NCBI GenBank assembly: GCA_026398875.1
Contig: JAPLSB010000009.1
Span: 124,001 to 188,000 of the forward strand
Direction: 5' to 3'
Source of the DNA: Gammaproteobacteria bacterium
GTDB lineage: Bacteria > Pseudomonadota > Gammaproteobacteria > Nevskiales > Nevskiaceae
Length of the DNA: 64,000 nt
Below are positions 53,530-62,240 of the stretch, piece by piece. Each line of letters begins with the position of its first letter. The stretch's first letter is position 1. A program made the position numbers and the translations under genes. The notes beneath the pieces are model-generated. The model did no database searches, was not told where the DNA came from, and worked only from the letters and a program-made list of their open reading frames with translations.

Positions 53530-55029
53530 ATGTCCAGCCCGACTTTTTTTGGCCATCCGCGCGGCCTTGCCACGCTGTTCTTCACTGAAATGTGGGAGCG
53601 CTTCACGTTCTACGGCATGCGCAGCCTGCTGGTGCTGTTCATGACCGCCTCGGTGGTCGGCGGCAATCCTGGGCTGGGCCTGACTGAAGGTGAGGCCAAT
53701 GCGATCTATGGCCTGTACCTGTCCTGCGTCTACCTGTTCTCGCTGCCCGGCGGCTGGGTTGCCGATCGCCTGACCGGCCAGCGTACGGCGGTGATCGCCG
53801 GCGGCGTGATCATCGCGCTCGGCAACTTCATGCTCGCGGTCGGCGAGCGCACGCTGTTCTTCCTCGGCCTGGTGGTGATCGTGCTCGGCGTTGGCCTGCT
53901 GAAGCCGAACATCAGCGCGATGGTCGGCAAGCTCTACGACAACCTGCCGTCCGCGAAGCGCGACGCCGGCTTCTCGATCTTCTACATGGGCATCAATGTC
54001 GGCGCGGTGATGGCGCCGCTGCTGGTCGGCACGATCGGCGAAAAGATTTCCTGGCAGGTCGGTTTTGCCGGCGCCGGCGTGCTGATGCTGCTCGGCCTGA
54101 TCCAGTTCAACGTCATGCGCAGCACGCTGCCGCCGACGGCCGACGATTCCAGCGCCAAGACGCCCGACGAACGCCGCAAGGCCTGGACCGCGCTGTTCAC
54201 CGGCCTGGGCCTGTTTGCGGCGCTGATCGCATCGGCAGCACTTGGCGCCTTCGATCTGGAGCCGGTCGCGATTGCCGAGAAGGTCGGTGTCGCCATCGTC
54301 ATCATCGCGGCGTTCTTCTTCGGCTACGTGTTCCTGTTCGGCAAGCTGAGTTCGGATGAAGCCAAGCGGGTCTCGGTGATCCTGGTGCTGTTCTTCGGTG
54401 CCGCGACCTTCTTCATGGGCTTCGAGCTGGCCGGCTCGACGTTCAACCTGTTCGCGCGCGACTTCACCGATCGCAGCGCCTTCGGCAGCTTCTTCAGCGA
54501 CGGCCAGCATCCAGCCAGCTGGTATCAGTCGCTGAACCCGCTGTTCGTCGTCGCGTTCTCGCCGGTGTTTGCCGCACTCTGGGTGCAGCTCGGCAAGCGC
54601 AATCTCGAACCGTCGATTCCCGCCAAGTTCGCCTTGGGCCTGATCCAGATGGGCCTCGGCTTCGTGGTGATCGCCTGGGCGGCGCACATCGTGGTGACCG
54701 GCGGCGACGGCACCAAGGTGCTGCCGGTCTGGCTGCTCTTGACCTATCTGCTGCACACCTTCGGCGAGCTGTGCCTGTCGCCGATCGGCCTGTCGGCCGT
54801 GACCAAGCTGGCGCCGCCGCGCTTCGTCAGCCAGATGATGGGGACCTGGTTTGCCGGCACGGCACTGGGCAACCTGCTGTCCGGCCTGATCGCCGGGCAT
54901 CTCGGTGCCGATGACATCGCCAGCGCCCCGCACCGCTATCTGATGATCTTCGCGCTGGCACTGACCCTGGGCCTGCTGATGGCGATCATGGCCAAGCCGA
55001 TCAAGCGGCTGATGGGCAGCGTGCGCTGA
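53530..55029 (+). CDS. Proton-dependent oligopeptide transporter (POT/PTR2 family)
   Basis: 499 aa, about 14 membrane helices. The proton-coupling signature is EMWERFTFYGMRSLL (ExxERFxYYG) in helix 1, with GGWVADRLTGQRTAVIAGG after helix 2 and FSIFYMGINVGAVMAPLL in helix 5. The C-terminal half has FGELCLSPIGLSAVTKLAP. It imports di- and tripeptides with protons. The next two genes encode an extracytoplasmic peptidyl-dipeptidase and a second peptidase, so the three form a peptide-use cluster. Confidence 0.94.
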   Translation: MSSPTFFGHPRGLATLFFTEMWERFTFYGMRSLLVLFMTASVVGGNPGLGLTEGEANAIYGLYLSCVYLFSLPGGWVADRLTGQRTAVIAGGVIIALGNFMLAVGERTLFFLGLVVIVLGVGLLKPNISAMVGKLYDNLPSAKRDAGFSIFYMGINVGAVMAPLLVGTIGEKISWQVGFAGAGVLMLLGLIQFNVMRSTLPPTADDSSAKTPDERRKAWTALFTGLGLFAALIASAALGAFDLEPVAIAEKVGVAIVIIAAFFFGYVFLFGKLSSDEAKRVSVILVLFFGAATFFMGFELAGSTFNLFARDFTDRSAFGSFFSDGQHPASWYQSLNPLFVVAFSPVFAALWVQLGKRNLEPSIPAKFALGLIQMGLGFVVIAWAAHIVVTGGDGTKVLPVWLLLTYLLHTFGELCLSPIGLSAVTKLAPPRFVSQMMGTWFAGTALGNLLSGLIAGHLGADDIASAPHRYLMIFALALTLGLLMAIMAKPIKRLMGSVR

Positions 55030-55124
55030 CGCGGCGCGCTGGCTTTCGATGCAACCTTTTCGTCACGGCTGACGTCCGACCGCATCGGGCGGCGCCCGCC
55101 CACAGAACATCAGGGAGTCCTGTC

Positions 55125-57110
55125 ATGCACCACCATCTGATCCGCGCCGGCATCGTCGCAGGCGTAGCGCTCGGGCTGTCGGCCTGCGGCAAGCAGGCCG
55201 AAACCACGCTGCCTGCAGCGACTGCACAACCGACCGCCACGGCCACGGCTGCCGGTGCCGATGCCTTCGTCGCCGAGTTCAACAGCCAGGCCAAAGAACT
55301 CGGCAAGTACGCCGCTTCCGCGCAGTGGCTGCAGTCGACCTACATCACCGACGACTCGCAGCTGATCGCCTCGAAGTACGGCGAACAGTTCCTCGAATTC
55401 AACTTCAATCAGGGGCAGGCGGCGAAGCCGTTCTACGCGCTGAAGGATCTGAAGCCGGATACCGCACGGGCGCTGAGCCTGATCAAGCTCGGCACCGTCG
55501 CACCCAGCGACCCGGCCAACCGCACCAAGCTGGCGACCGTGCTGTCGGACATGGAAGCGAACTACGGCAAGGGCCAGTGGTGTCGCAAGAATGCAGCCGG
55601 CAACGATGAATGCCTGTCGCTTCCGCAGATCGAGGAGATCGTCAACAACGTCGACGGCAAGCGCACGCCCGACGAGATCGCCGCCGCCTGGGCCGGCTGG
55701 CATGCCTCGGCCAAGCCGATTCGCGATGACTATCAGAACTTCGTGACGCTCTACAACGGCGCGGCTCAGGAATCCGGCTATGCCGATGCCGGCGAGTGGT
55801 GGCGTGGCGGCTACGACATGAGCCCGGCCGAGTTCTCGGCCGAGACCGAGCGGCTGTGGGGCCAGATGAAGCCGCTGTACGACGCGCTGCACTGCCACGT
55901 GCGGACCAAGCTGAATGCTCGCTACGGCGATGCCGTGGTGTCGAAGACCGGCCCGATTCCGGCGCACCTGCTTGGCAACATGTGGGCGCAGCAGTGGGCC
56001 AACCTGTACCCGCTGGTCGAGCCGTACAAGGGCGTGTCCGATCTCGATGTCAGTGCCGTGCTGAAGCGCCAGCGTGATGCCGAGCTGAAGACGCTGCTGG
56101 CCGCCTACAAGGGCAAGCCGTCGGCGGTCGAAGTGGCGGAACTGGAGCACAAGGCCGATACCGTGTTCGCCGAGAAGATGACCCGCACCGCCGAGGACTT
56201 CTACACCTCGCTGGGCATGCCGAAGCTGCCGGATTCGTTCTGGACCAAGTCGATGCTGGTCAAGCCGCGCGACCGCGATGTGGTCTGCCATGCCTCGGCC
56301 TGGCCGATGGATGGGCAGGACGATGTGCGCATCAAGCAGTGCATCCAGCCGGACGAGGAGTCGCTGACCACGATCCATCACGAGCTGGGCCACGTTTACT
56401 ACTACCTGCTCTACAAGGATCAGCCGACGGTATTCCAGGGCGGCGCGCATGACGGCTTCCACGAAGCGATCGGCGACACCGTGACGCTGTCGCTGACGCC
56501 GAGCCATCTGCAGAAGCTCGGTCTGGTCAAGGATGCCAAGGCCGATCCGAAGGCGGTGGTCAATTCGCAGATGAAGCTGGCGCTGGACAAGATCACCTTC
56601 CTGCCGTGGGGCAAGCTGGTCGACCAGTGGCGCTGGAAGGTGTTCGCCGGCGAGGTGCAGCCGGCCGACTACAACAAGGCCTGGTGGAAGCTGCGCGAGG
56701 AATACCAGGGCGTGGCACCACCGCTGGCGCGCAGCGAAGAAGACTTCGATCCGGGTGCCAAGTACCACATCCCCGGCAACACGCCGTACACGCGCTACTT
56801 CCTGAGCTTCGTCATGCAGTTCCAGTTTCACAAGGCGCTGTGCGAAGCCGCCGGCTTCACCGGGCCGCTGCATGAGTGCGACATCTACGGCAACAAGGCG
56901 GCCGGCGAGAAGTTCATGGCGATGCTGGCGGCCGGCCAGAGCAAGCCGTGGCCGGAAACGCTGGAGAAGCTGACCGGCACCAAGCAGATGGATGCCTCGG
57001 CGATCCTCGAATACTTCGCGCCGCTGAAGACCTATCTGGAAGAACAGAACCGGGGCCAGAGCTGCGGCTGGACGCTGCCGGCCGATCCGCTGGCGGCTGC
57101 GGGGCAGTAA
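55125..57110 (+). CDS. M2-family peptidyl-dipeptidase (ACE-like) lipoprotein
   Basis: 661 aa. Signal with lipobox LSAC (C21), so it is probably anchored in the envelope. The zinc site is H419-E420-L-G-H423 (IHHELGHVYYY) with E447 (HEAIGD) as third ligand, the angiotensin-converting-enzyme arrangement. It removes C-terminal dipeptides from peptides, which the POT transporter next door could import. Similar enzymes are known in Xanthomonas. Chloride-site residues were not checked. It is followed directly by repeat copy E and a DUF885 gene. Confidence 0.94.
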   Translation: MHHHLIRAGIVAGVALGLSACGKQAETTLPAATAQPTATATAAGADAFVAEFNSQAKELGKYAASAQWLQSTYITDDSQLIASKYGEQFLEFNFNQGQAAKPFYALKDLKPDTARALSLIKLGTVAPSDPANRTKLATVLSDMEANYGKGQWCRKNAAGNDECLSLPQIEEIVNNVDGKRTPDEIAAAWAGWHASAKPIRDDYQNFVTLYNGAAQESGYADAGEWWRGGYDMSPAEFSAETERLWGQMKPLYDALHCHVRTKLNARYGDAVVSKTGPIPAHLLGNMWAQQWANLYPLVEPYKGVSDLDVSAVLKRQRDAELKTLLAAYKGKPSAVEVAELEHKADTVFAEKMTRTAEDFYTSLGMPKLPDSFWTKSMLVKPRDRDVVCHASAWPMDGQDDVRIKQCIQPDEESLTTIHHELGHVYYYLLYKDQPTVFQGGAHDGFHEAIGDTVTLSLTPSHLQKLGLVKDAKADPKAVVNSQMKLALDKITFLPWGKLVDQWRWKVFAGEVQPADYNKAWWKLREEYQGVAPPLARSEEDFDPGAKYHIPGNTPYTRYFLSFVMQFQFHKALCEAAGFTGPLHECDIYGNKAAGEKFMAMLAAGQSKPWPETLEKLTGTKQMDASAILEYFAPLKTYLEEQNRGQSCGWTLPADPLAAAGQ

Positions 57111-57121
57111 AGGACAAGAAT

Positions 57122-57213
57122 CCGGGCCACAAAGGTACGAAGAACCACCACGGCAAGGACGCAAGGAAGTTCCTTGTGTCCTTGCCGTTTTTCTTTGTGC
57201 CGTTGTGCCCCGG
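57122..57213. repeat. Long-hairpin repeat element, copy E
   Basis: A near-perfect giant hairpin 11 bases after the M2 peptidase stop. The inner stem is 57151-57168 with 57170-57187 (18 pairs, one G-T). The outer stem is 57122-57144 with 57191-57213 (21 of 23 paired, two of them G-T), with a small bulge between. The words are of the ACAAAGG/ACGAAGA/GCAAGG type, diverged from copies A-D. It has no T run after it, and the DUF885 start lies 30 bases beyond. Confidence 0.85.
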
Positions 57214-57243
57214 TCGGTTTGCCTGTTGGCTTGGAGCACGAAC

Positions 57244-59061
57244 ATGAAAATCTTTTTCAAAGCCGTTGGTGGTCTGTTTCTCGTCGTGCTGCTCGGCGCT
57301 GGCCTGTGGATCGCCAATGTCGGCTTCTACAAGCCGTACTCGATCGATCTGTTCTACAACCGGGTGTTCGTGCGCTTCCTGCTCGACAGTCCGGAACTGG
57401 TGACCAGCCTGGCGCCACATCCGCTCGGCATCCGCTATTTCGACCGGCGGCTGAGCGATGCCTCGGTCGCCCAGCAGCAGAAGCAGGCGGCATTCGTGAA
57501 GAGCGAGCTCGACACGCTGCATGCGTATGACCGTGCGAAGCTCGATGCAGGCCGGCAGCTGTCGTACGACATCCTCGAAGACTTCCTCGCCACCACCGTC
57601 GCCGGCGAGCCGTGGCTGTTCCACAGCTATCCGCTGAACCCGACCGCTGGCGAGCAGAGCGAGCTGCCGAGCTTCCTGCTCGGCCAGCATCCGATCGACT
57701 CCGCTGCCGATGTCGAAAGCTTTCTGGCTCGGCTGAACCAGTTCGGCACCCGCTTCGACCAGATCCTCGAAGGACTGAACTTGCGCGAAGCGCGCGGCAT
57801 CCGGCCGCCGAAGTTCGTGGTCGACAAGACGCTGAAGCAGATGCGCGAGTTCATCGCGAAAAAGCCGGAAGAAAACGTGCTGTACGTGGGGCTGTCGGAA
57901 AAGCTCGCCAAGCTCGATGCGCTCGACGACGCAGCGCGCAAGGCTTTCCTGGAGCGCACAGCCGTCAGCCTGAACAACGTCGTCTATCCGGCCTATGGGC
58001 GGCTGATCGAGAACTTCGAGGCATTGGCCGCGAAGGTCACCGAGAACAACGGCGTCTGGTCACTGCCTGACGGTGCGGCCTACTACGCCTGGTGCGTGCG
58101 CCAGCAGACCACGTCGACGCTGTCACCCGATGCGATCCACGACATCGGCCTGGCTGAAGTGGCGCGCATCGAAGCCGAGATGAACACGCTGCTGGTCGCG
58201 CAGGGCTATGCGGAAGGCAGCGTCGGTGCCCGCGTGGCGGCACTGGGCAAGGAAGCGCGCTTCCGTTACGTCGACGGTCCCGGCGTGCGCGAGCAGGTGC
58301 TGGCCGACTACCAGAAGATCATTGACGAGATCGATGCCGGCCTCGGTCCGTACTTCGATGTGCGGCCGAAGCTCGGTGTCGAGGTCAAGGCGATTCCGGC
58401 GTTCAAGGAAGCCTCCGCACCCGGCGCCTATTACGAGCCGGGCGCGCTCGATGGCTCGCGGCCCGGCGTGTTCTTCGCGAACCTGCGCAAGATCGACGAG
58501 ATCAGCCGCTATGGCATGCGCACGCTGGCCTATCACGAAGCGATTCCGGGTCACCACTTTCAGATCGCCATCGCCCAGGAACTGAAGGACGTGCCGGTGT
58601 TCCGCAACGTGCTGCCGTTCAATGCCTATGCCGAAGGCTGGGCGCTGTATGCCGAGCGGCTGGCCTGGGAGCTGGGCTACGAGAAGGACCCGTTCGACAA
58701 CCTGGGCCGGCTGCAGGCGGAGATGTTCCGCGCGGTGCGGCTGGTCGTCGATACCGGCATGCACCAGAAGCGCTGGAGCCGCGAGCAGGCGCTGGCTTAT
58801 CTGATCGACAAGACCGGCATGGCCGAGGTCGAAGCGACGGCGGAGATCGAACGCTATCTGGTCTGGCCTGGTCAGGCGCTCGGCTACAAGCTCGGCATGC
58901 TGAAGATTCTGGAGTTGCGCGAGCGTGCGAAGTCCCAGCTCGGTGACCAGTTCGACCTCAAGGAATTCCACCGCGTGGTGCTGACGCCGGGCTCGCTACC
59001 GCTGCCGGTGCTCGAAGCGGTGGTCGACCGCTGGCTGGTAGCAAAGGCGCCGCGCAGCTGA
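57244..59061 (+). CDS. DUF885-family zinc-peptidase-like protein
   Basis: 605 aa. A single N-terminal membrane anchor (GGLFLVVLLGAGLWIANVGF), with the rest facing the periplasm. The probable zinc site is HEAIPGHHF (H431, E432), with FNAYAEGWALYAERLAWELG as the downstream glutamate region and LGYKLGMLKILELR near the C-terminus. The family is uncharacterised but related to M2/M3-type peptidases. It lies downstream of the ACE-like gene on the same strand, so it may share its peptide substrates. GGAG precedes the ATG. Confidence 0.9.
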   Translation: MKIFFKAVGGLFLVVLLGAGLWIANVGFYKPYSIDLFYNRVFVRFLLDSPELVTSLAPHPLGIRYFDRRLSDASVAQQQKQAAFVKSELDTLHAYDRAKLDAGRQLSYDILEDFLATTVAGEPWLFHSYPLNPTAGEQSELPSFLLGQHPIDSAADVESFLARLNQFGTRFDQILEGLNLREARGIRPPKFVVDKTLKQMREFIAKKPEENVLYVGLSEKLAKLDALDDAARKAFLERTAVSLNNVVYPAYGRLIENFEALAAKVTENNGVWSLPDGAAYYAWCVRQQTTSTLSPDAIHDIGLAEVARIEAEMNTLLVAQGYAEGSVGARVAALGKEARFRYVDGPGVREQVLADYQKIIDEIDAGLGPYFDVRPKLGVEVKAIPAFKEASAPGAYYEPGALDGSRPGVFFANLRKIDEISRYGMRTLAYHEAIPGHHFQIAIAQELKDVPVFRNVLPFNAYAEGWALYAERLAWELGYEKDPFDNLGRLQAEMFRAVRLVVDTGMHQKRWSREQALAYLIDKTGMAEVEATAEIERYLVWPGQALGYKLGMLKILELRERAKSQLGDQFDLKEFHRVVLTPGSLPLPVLEAVVDRWLVAKAPRS

Positions 59062-59144
59062 GGTGGCGCATCGGCGGATGACGGGTCGTTCGGCCACCCG
59101 GCTCGCGTAGACTCGGGCCGGTCGGTTCCTCCCGGGTGTTGTCC

Positions 59145-60095
59145 ATGTCCTACTTCGCGCTGGCGCTGCTGGTCTTCGTTCTGGTCACGGTCTACAAGGG
59201 CGTGGTCACCGTGCCGCAAGGCATGGAGTACACCATCGAGCGCTTCGGGAAATACCGCGCCACGTTCACGCCCGGCCTGCATTGGCTGGTGCCGTATGTC
59301 GATCGCGTCGGCCGCAAGCTGTCGATGATGGAACAGGTGCTCGACGTGCCGAGCCAGGAAGTGATCACCAAGGACAACGCGATGGTCGGCGTCGATGGTG
59401 TCGTCTTCTATCAGGTGCTCGACGCTGCCCGCGCCGCCTATGAAGTGCAGAACCTGCAGTACGCGATCCTGAACCTGACGCAGACCAATCTGCGCACGGT
59501 AATGGGCTCGATGGATCTCGACGCGCTGCTCAGCCAGCGCGACCACATCAACGTGCGGCTGCTTGCCGTCGTCGATCAGGCGACCAGCCCCTGGGGCATC
59601 AAGGTCACCCGCATCGAGATCAAGGACATCCGGCCGCCGCGCGATCTGGTCGAAAGCATGGGCCGGCAGATGAAGGCCGAGCGTGACAAGCGCGCGCAGA
59701 TTCTCGAAGCCGAAGGCTCGCGCGCCTCGGCGATCCTCAAGGCCGAAGGCCAGCGGCAGTCGCAGATCCTGCTGGCCGAAGGCGAGAAGCAGCAGGCGAT
59801 CCTCGATGCCGAAGGCCGCAAGGAGGCCGCGTTCCGCGATGCCGAGGCGCGCGAGCGCCAGGCGCAGGCGGAAGCGAACGCCACCGCCAGCGTGTCGGCG
59901 GCGATCGCTCAGGGCGATGTGCAGGCAATCAACTACTTCGTCGCCACCAAGTACATCGACGCGCTGCGGATGATCGCCACCAGCCCGAACGAGAAGCTGG
60001 TGTTCATGCCGCTGGAAGCGTCGAGCGTGATCGGCGCGATCGGCGGCATCGCCGAACTGGCGAAAAAGGCCTCCGGCCAGAGTGCGTCACCGTAA
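59145..60095 (+). CDS. qmcA: SPFH/stomatin-like membrane protein QmcA
   Basis: 316 aa. One N-terminal membrane helix, then the SPFH/band-7 domain (VVTVPQGMEYTIERFGKYRA, PGLHWLVPYVDRVGRKLSMM), and a long helix rich in Ala/Glu with repeated EAEG/KAEG units (215-270) that drives oligomerisation. The family organises membrane microdomains and can control proteases. The nfeD gene follows at once, the usual partner of this branch (qmcA/ybbJ in E. coli). Confidence 0.94.
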   Translation: MSYFALALLVFVLVTVYKGVVTVPQGMEYTIERFGKYRATFTPGLHWLVPYVDRVGRKLSMMEQVLDVPSQEVITKDNAMVGVDGVVFYQVLDAARAAYEVQNLQYAILNLTQTNLRTVMGSMDLDALLSQRDHINVRLLAVVDQATSPWGIKVTRIEIKDIRPPRDLVESMGRQMKAERDKRAQILEAEGSRASAILKAEGQRQSQILLAEGEKQQAILDAEGRKEAAFRDAEARERQAQAEANATASVSAAIAQGDVQAINYFVATKYIDALRMIATSPNEKLVFMPLEASSVIGAIGGIAELAKKASGQSASP

Positions 60096-60116
60096 GGCGT
60101 CCCGAGGAGAACGACG

Positions 60117-60596
60117 ATGGACAGCCTGATCAATGACGGCTTCATCTTCTGGCACTGGTGGGTGCTTGGCTTCCTGCTGCTGATCGCCGAAGTGCTGACG
60201 CCGGGCACCTTCTTCATGTGGATTGGTGCCGCGGCCTTCGTCACCGGCATCGCCGCCTGGCTGCTGCCGGGCCTGAGCTGGGCCGGCGAGATCGTGCTGT
60301 TCGCGCTGCTGTCGCTGACGGCGGTCGGCGCCTGGTTCAAGTTCCGGCCGATGCGGCGCAGCGATGACGCCGACAACGGCCTGAACCAGCGCGGCCGCCA
60401 GGTCATTGGCCGGGAGCTGACCCTGGTGTCGAACATCGAGAACGGCGTTGGCCAGGCCCGGCTCGACGATTCGGTCTGGCGCGTCACCGGTCCGGAGCTG
60501 CCGAGCGGCACGCAGGTGCGCGTCGTCGGCACCGATGGCGCGACCTTGCAGGTCAAGCCAGTCAATCATCACGGCACTGCAGGGCATGCGCATTAA
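60117..60596 (+). CDS. NfeD-family membrane protein (YbbJ-like)
   Basis: 159 aa. Two or three membrane helices (1-75), then a soluble OB-fold NfeD domain (GRELTLVSNIENGVGQARLD to GTQVRVVGTDGATLQVKPV). It is the short form without the ClpP-like protease domain. It works with the SPFH protein encoded upstream (21-base gap). The last 11 bases overlap the hemolysin III-like gene. Confidence 0.92.
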   Translation: MDSLINDGFIFWHWWVLGFLLLIAEVLTPGTFFMWIGAAAFVTGIAAWLLPGLSWAGEIVLFALLSLTAVGAWFKFRPMRRSDDADNGLNQRGRQVIGRELTLVSNIENGVGQARLDDSVWRVTGPELPSGTQVRVVGTDGATLQVKPVNHHGTAGHAH

Positions 60597-61344
60597 CAGA
60601 TCATCCGAAGACCAGATCCATGAAGCCGCCGAAGCTGCGTCGCCCGGCGAGGCCCGCGTGCGCGCGGTGGTACGCGAAGCGACCCACAACCTGTACAGCT
60701 TCGGCGAGGAGCTGGCGCACAGCCTGACCCACGGTCTGGGTGCGGTGCTGGCGATCATCGGCCTGTGCGTGATGGTGGCCCGCAGCGTGCTGTACGGCGG
60801 CTCGCGCGAACTGGTCGCCAGCAGCATCTTCGGGGCTGCGCTGATCCTGATGTATGCGGCATCGACGCTGTTCCACTCGATTCCGCTGCCGCGCCCGAAG
60901 CACATCTTCCGGGTCATCGATCACTGCCTGATCTATGTGCTGATCGCCGGCACCTACACGCCGTTCACGCTGATCGCGCTGGCCGACAGCCCCTGGGGCA
61001 TGCGCCTGTTCGCGTTTACCTGGGGGCTGGCAGCGGTCGGCATCCTGTTCAAGATCTTCACCACCGGGCGCTTCGAATGGCTGTCGCTCGGCGTCTATCT
61101 GGCGATGGGCTGGTGCGGCGTGGTCGCCGGCAGCGAGATCATCGCGGCGGTGCCGAATGCGGGTCTGTGGCTGCTGCTGGCTGGCGGCTTGTCGTACACC
61201 TTCGGCACGGTGTTCTACGCGTCGACCAAGCTGCGTTACCACCACGCGATCTGGCACGTGTTCGTGCTGGCCGGCAGCGTGTTCCACTTCTTCTGCGTGC
61301 TGTTCTACGTGCTGCCCGGCCCGGCCAATCCGGTGACCCCGTGA
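60586..61344 (+). CDS. Hemolysin III/PAQR-family membrane protein
   Basis: 252 aa, seven membrane helices. Conserved positions of the family are SFGEELAHSLTHGLG (Glu, two His), STLFHSIPL, and the C-terminal YHHAIWHVFVLAGSVFHF. These residues form a metal site, and the family includes adiponectin-receptor-like putative hydrolases. Haemolysis is doubtful; a membrane-lipid role is more likely. The ATG lies 11 bases inside the end of nfeD, and the ppk2 GTG overlaps its stop (GTGA). Confidence 0.92.
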   Translation: MRINRSSEDQIHEAAEAASPGEARVRAVVREATHNLYSFGEELAHSLTHGLGAVLAIIGLCVMVARSVLYGGSRELVASSIFGAALILMYAASTLFHSIPLPRPKHIFRVIDHCLIYVLIAGTYTPFTLIALADSPWGMRLFAFTWGLAAVGILFKIFTTGRFEWLSLGVYLAMGWCGVVAGSEIIAAVPNAGLWLLLAGGLSYTFGTVFYASTKLRYHHAIWHVFVLAGSVFHFFCVLFYVLPGPANPVTP

Positions 61345-62228
61345 GCCGGCGCAAGGACGTGGCCGTGGTCGACAGTCCGTACCTGGTGCCGGGCGACGGC
61401 AGCTTCCGCGTGCACAAGGCGCACACCGCGCCGCCGAAGCATGCCGCCGATGACGATGCGCTGAAGGCGCAGCTGCGTGATCACGTCGAAACGCTCGACG
61501 GCCTGCAGAAGATCCTTTACGCCCATGATCGCCATTCGCTGCTGCTGATCTTTCAGGCGATGGATGCGGCCGGCAAGGATTCGACGATTCGCGCCGTGCT
61601 GACCGGTGTCAATCCGGCCGGCTGCGAGGTGCATGCCTTCAAGCGGCCGACCGAGCAGGAGCTGGACCACGATTTCCTCTGGCGCAGCAGCCGCCTGCTG
61701 CCGGAACGCGGCCGGATCGGCGTGTTCAACCGCAGCTACTACGAGGAAGTGCTGGTCGTGAAGGTGCATCCGGAGTTGCTCGGCAGCCAGCGGCTGCATC
61801 CGGACCGCCATCCGAAGAAGTTCTGGAAGCAGCGCTACCAGTCGATCCGCGACCACGAGCGCCATCTGGCGCGCAACGGCACGGTGATTCTCAAGTTCTG
61901 GCTCAACGTGTCCAGGGAAGAACAGCGCAGCCGTTTCCTCGCACGTCTGAACGAGCCGGAAAAGAACTGGAAGTTCGAGGCCGGCGATGTCGACGAGCGC
62001 GGTCACTGGGACGACTACATGGCGGCCTATCAGGACGCGCTGAACGAAACCTCTCGCGAGGACGCGCCGTGGTACGCGATTCCGGCTGATTCCAAGCCGT
62101 TCATGCGGGCCACCGTGGCCGACATCGTCGTCCGTCGCCTGCAGCAGCTGGACCTCTGCTACCCCGAACCCAGCGAGGCCGACAAGGCCCAGTTCGCAGC
62201 ACTGCGCAAGAAGCTCGAAGCCGAATAG
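61341..62228 (+). CDS. Polyphosphate kinase 2 family enzyme
   Basis: 295 aa. Walker A is FQAMDAAGKDSTI and the lid module is FNRSYYEEVLVVKVHPE, with LKFWLNVSREEQRSRFLARL downstream. PPK2 enzymes move phosphate between polyphosphate and nucleotides; the single-domain size fits class I-III, but I cannot assign whether AMP, ADP or GDP is used. Its GTG overlaps the stop of the previous gene, so it ends the four-gene operon beginning with qmcA. Confidence 0.93.
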   Translation: MSRRKDVAVVDSPYLVPGDGSFRVHKAHTAPPKHAADDDALKAQLRDHVETLDGLQKILYAHDRHSLLLIFQAMDAAGKDSTIRAVLTGVNPAGCEVHAFKRPTEQELDHDFLWRSSRLLPERGRIGVFNRSYYEEVLVVKVHPELLGSQRLHPDRHPKKFWKQRYQSIRDHERHLARNGTVILKFWLNVSREEQRSRFLARLNEPEKNWKFEAGDVDERGHWDDYMAAYQDALNETSREDAPWYAIPADSKPFMRATVADIVVRRLQQLDLCYPEPSEADKAQFAALRKKLEAE

Positions 62229-62240
62229 CGGGGCGCGGCG

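Noticed and set aside
57151..57187. Copy E as a rho-independent terminator of the M2 peptidase gene
   Set aside because: The stem is strong but no T run follows on either strand, and it matches the repeat family better than a terminator.
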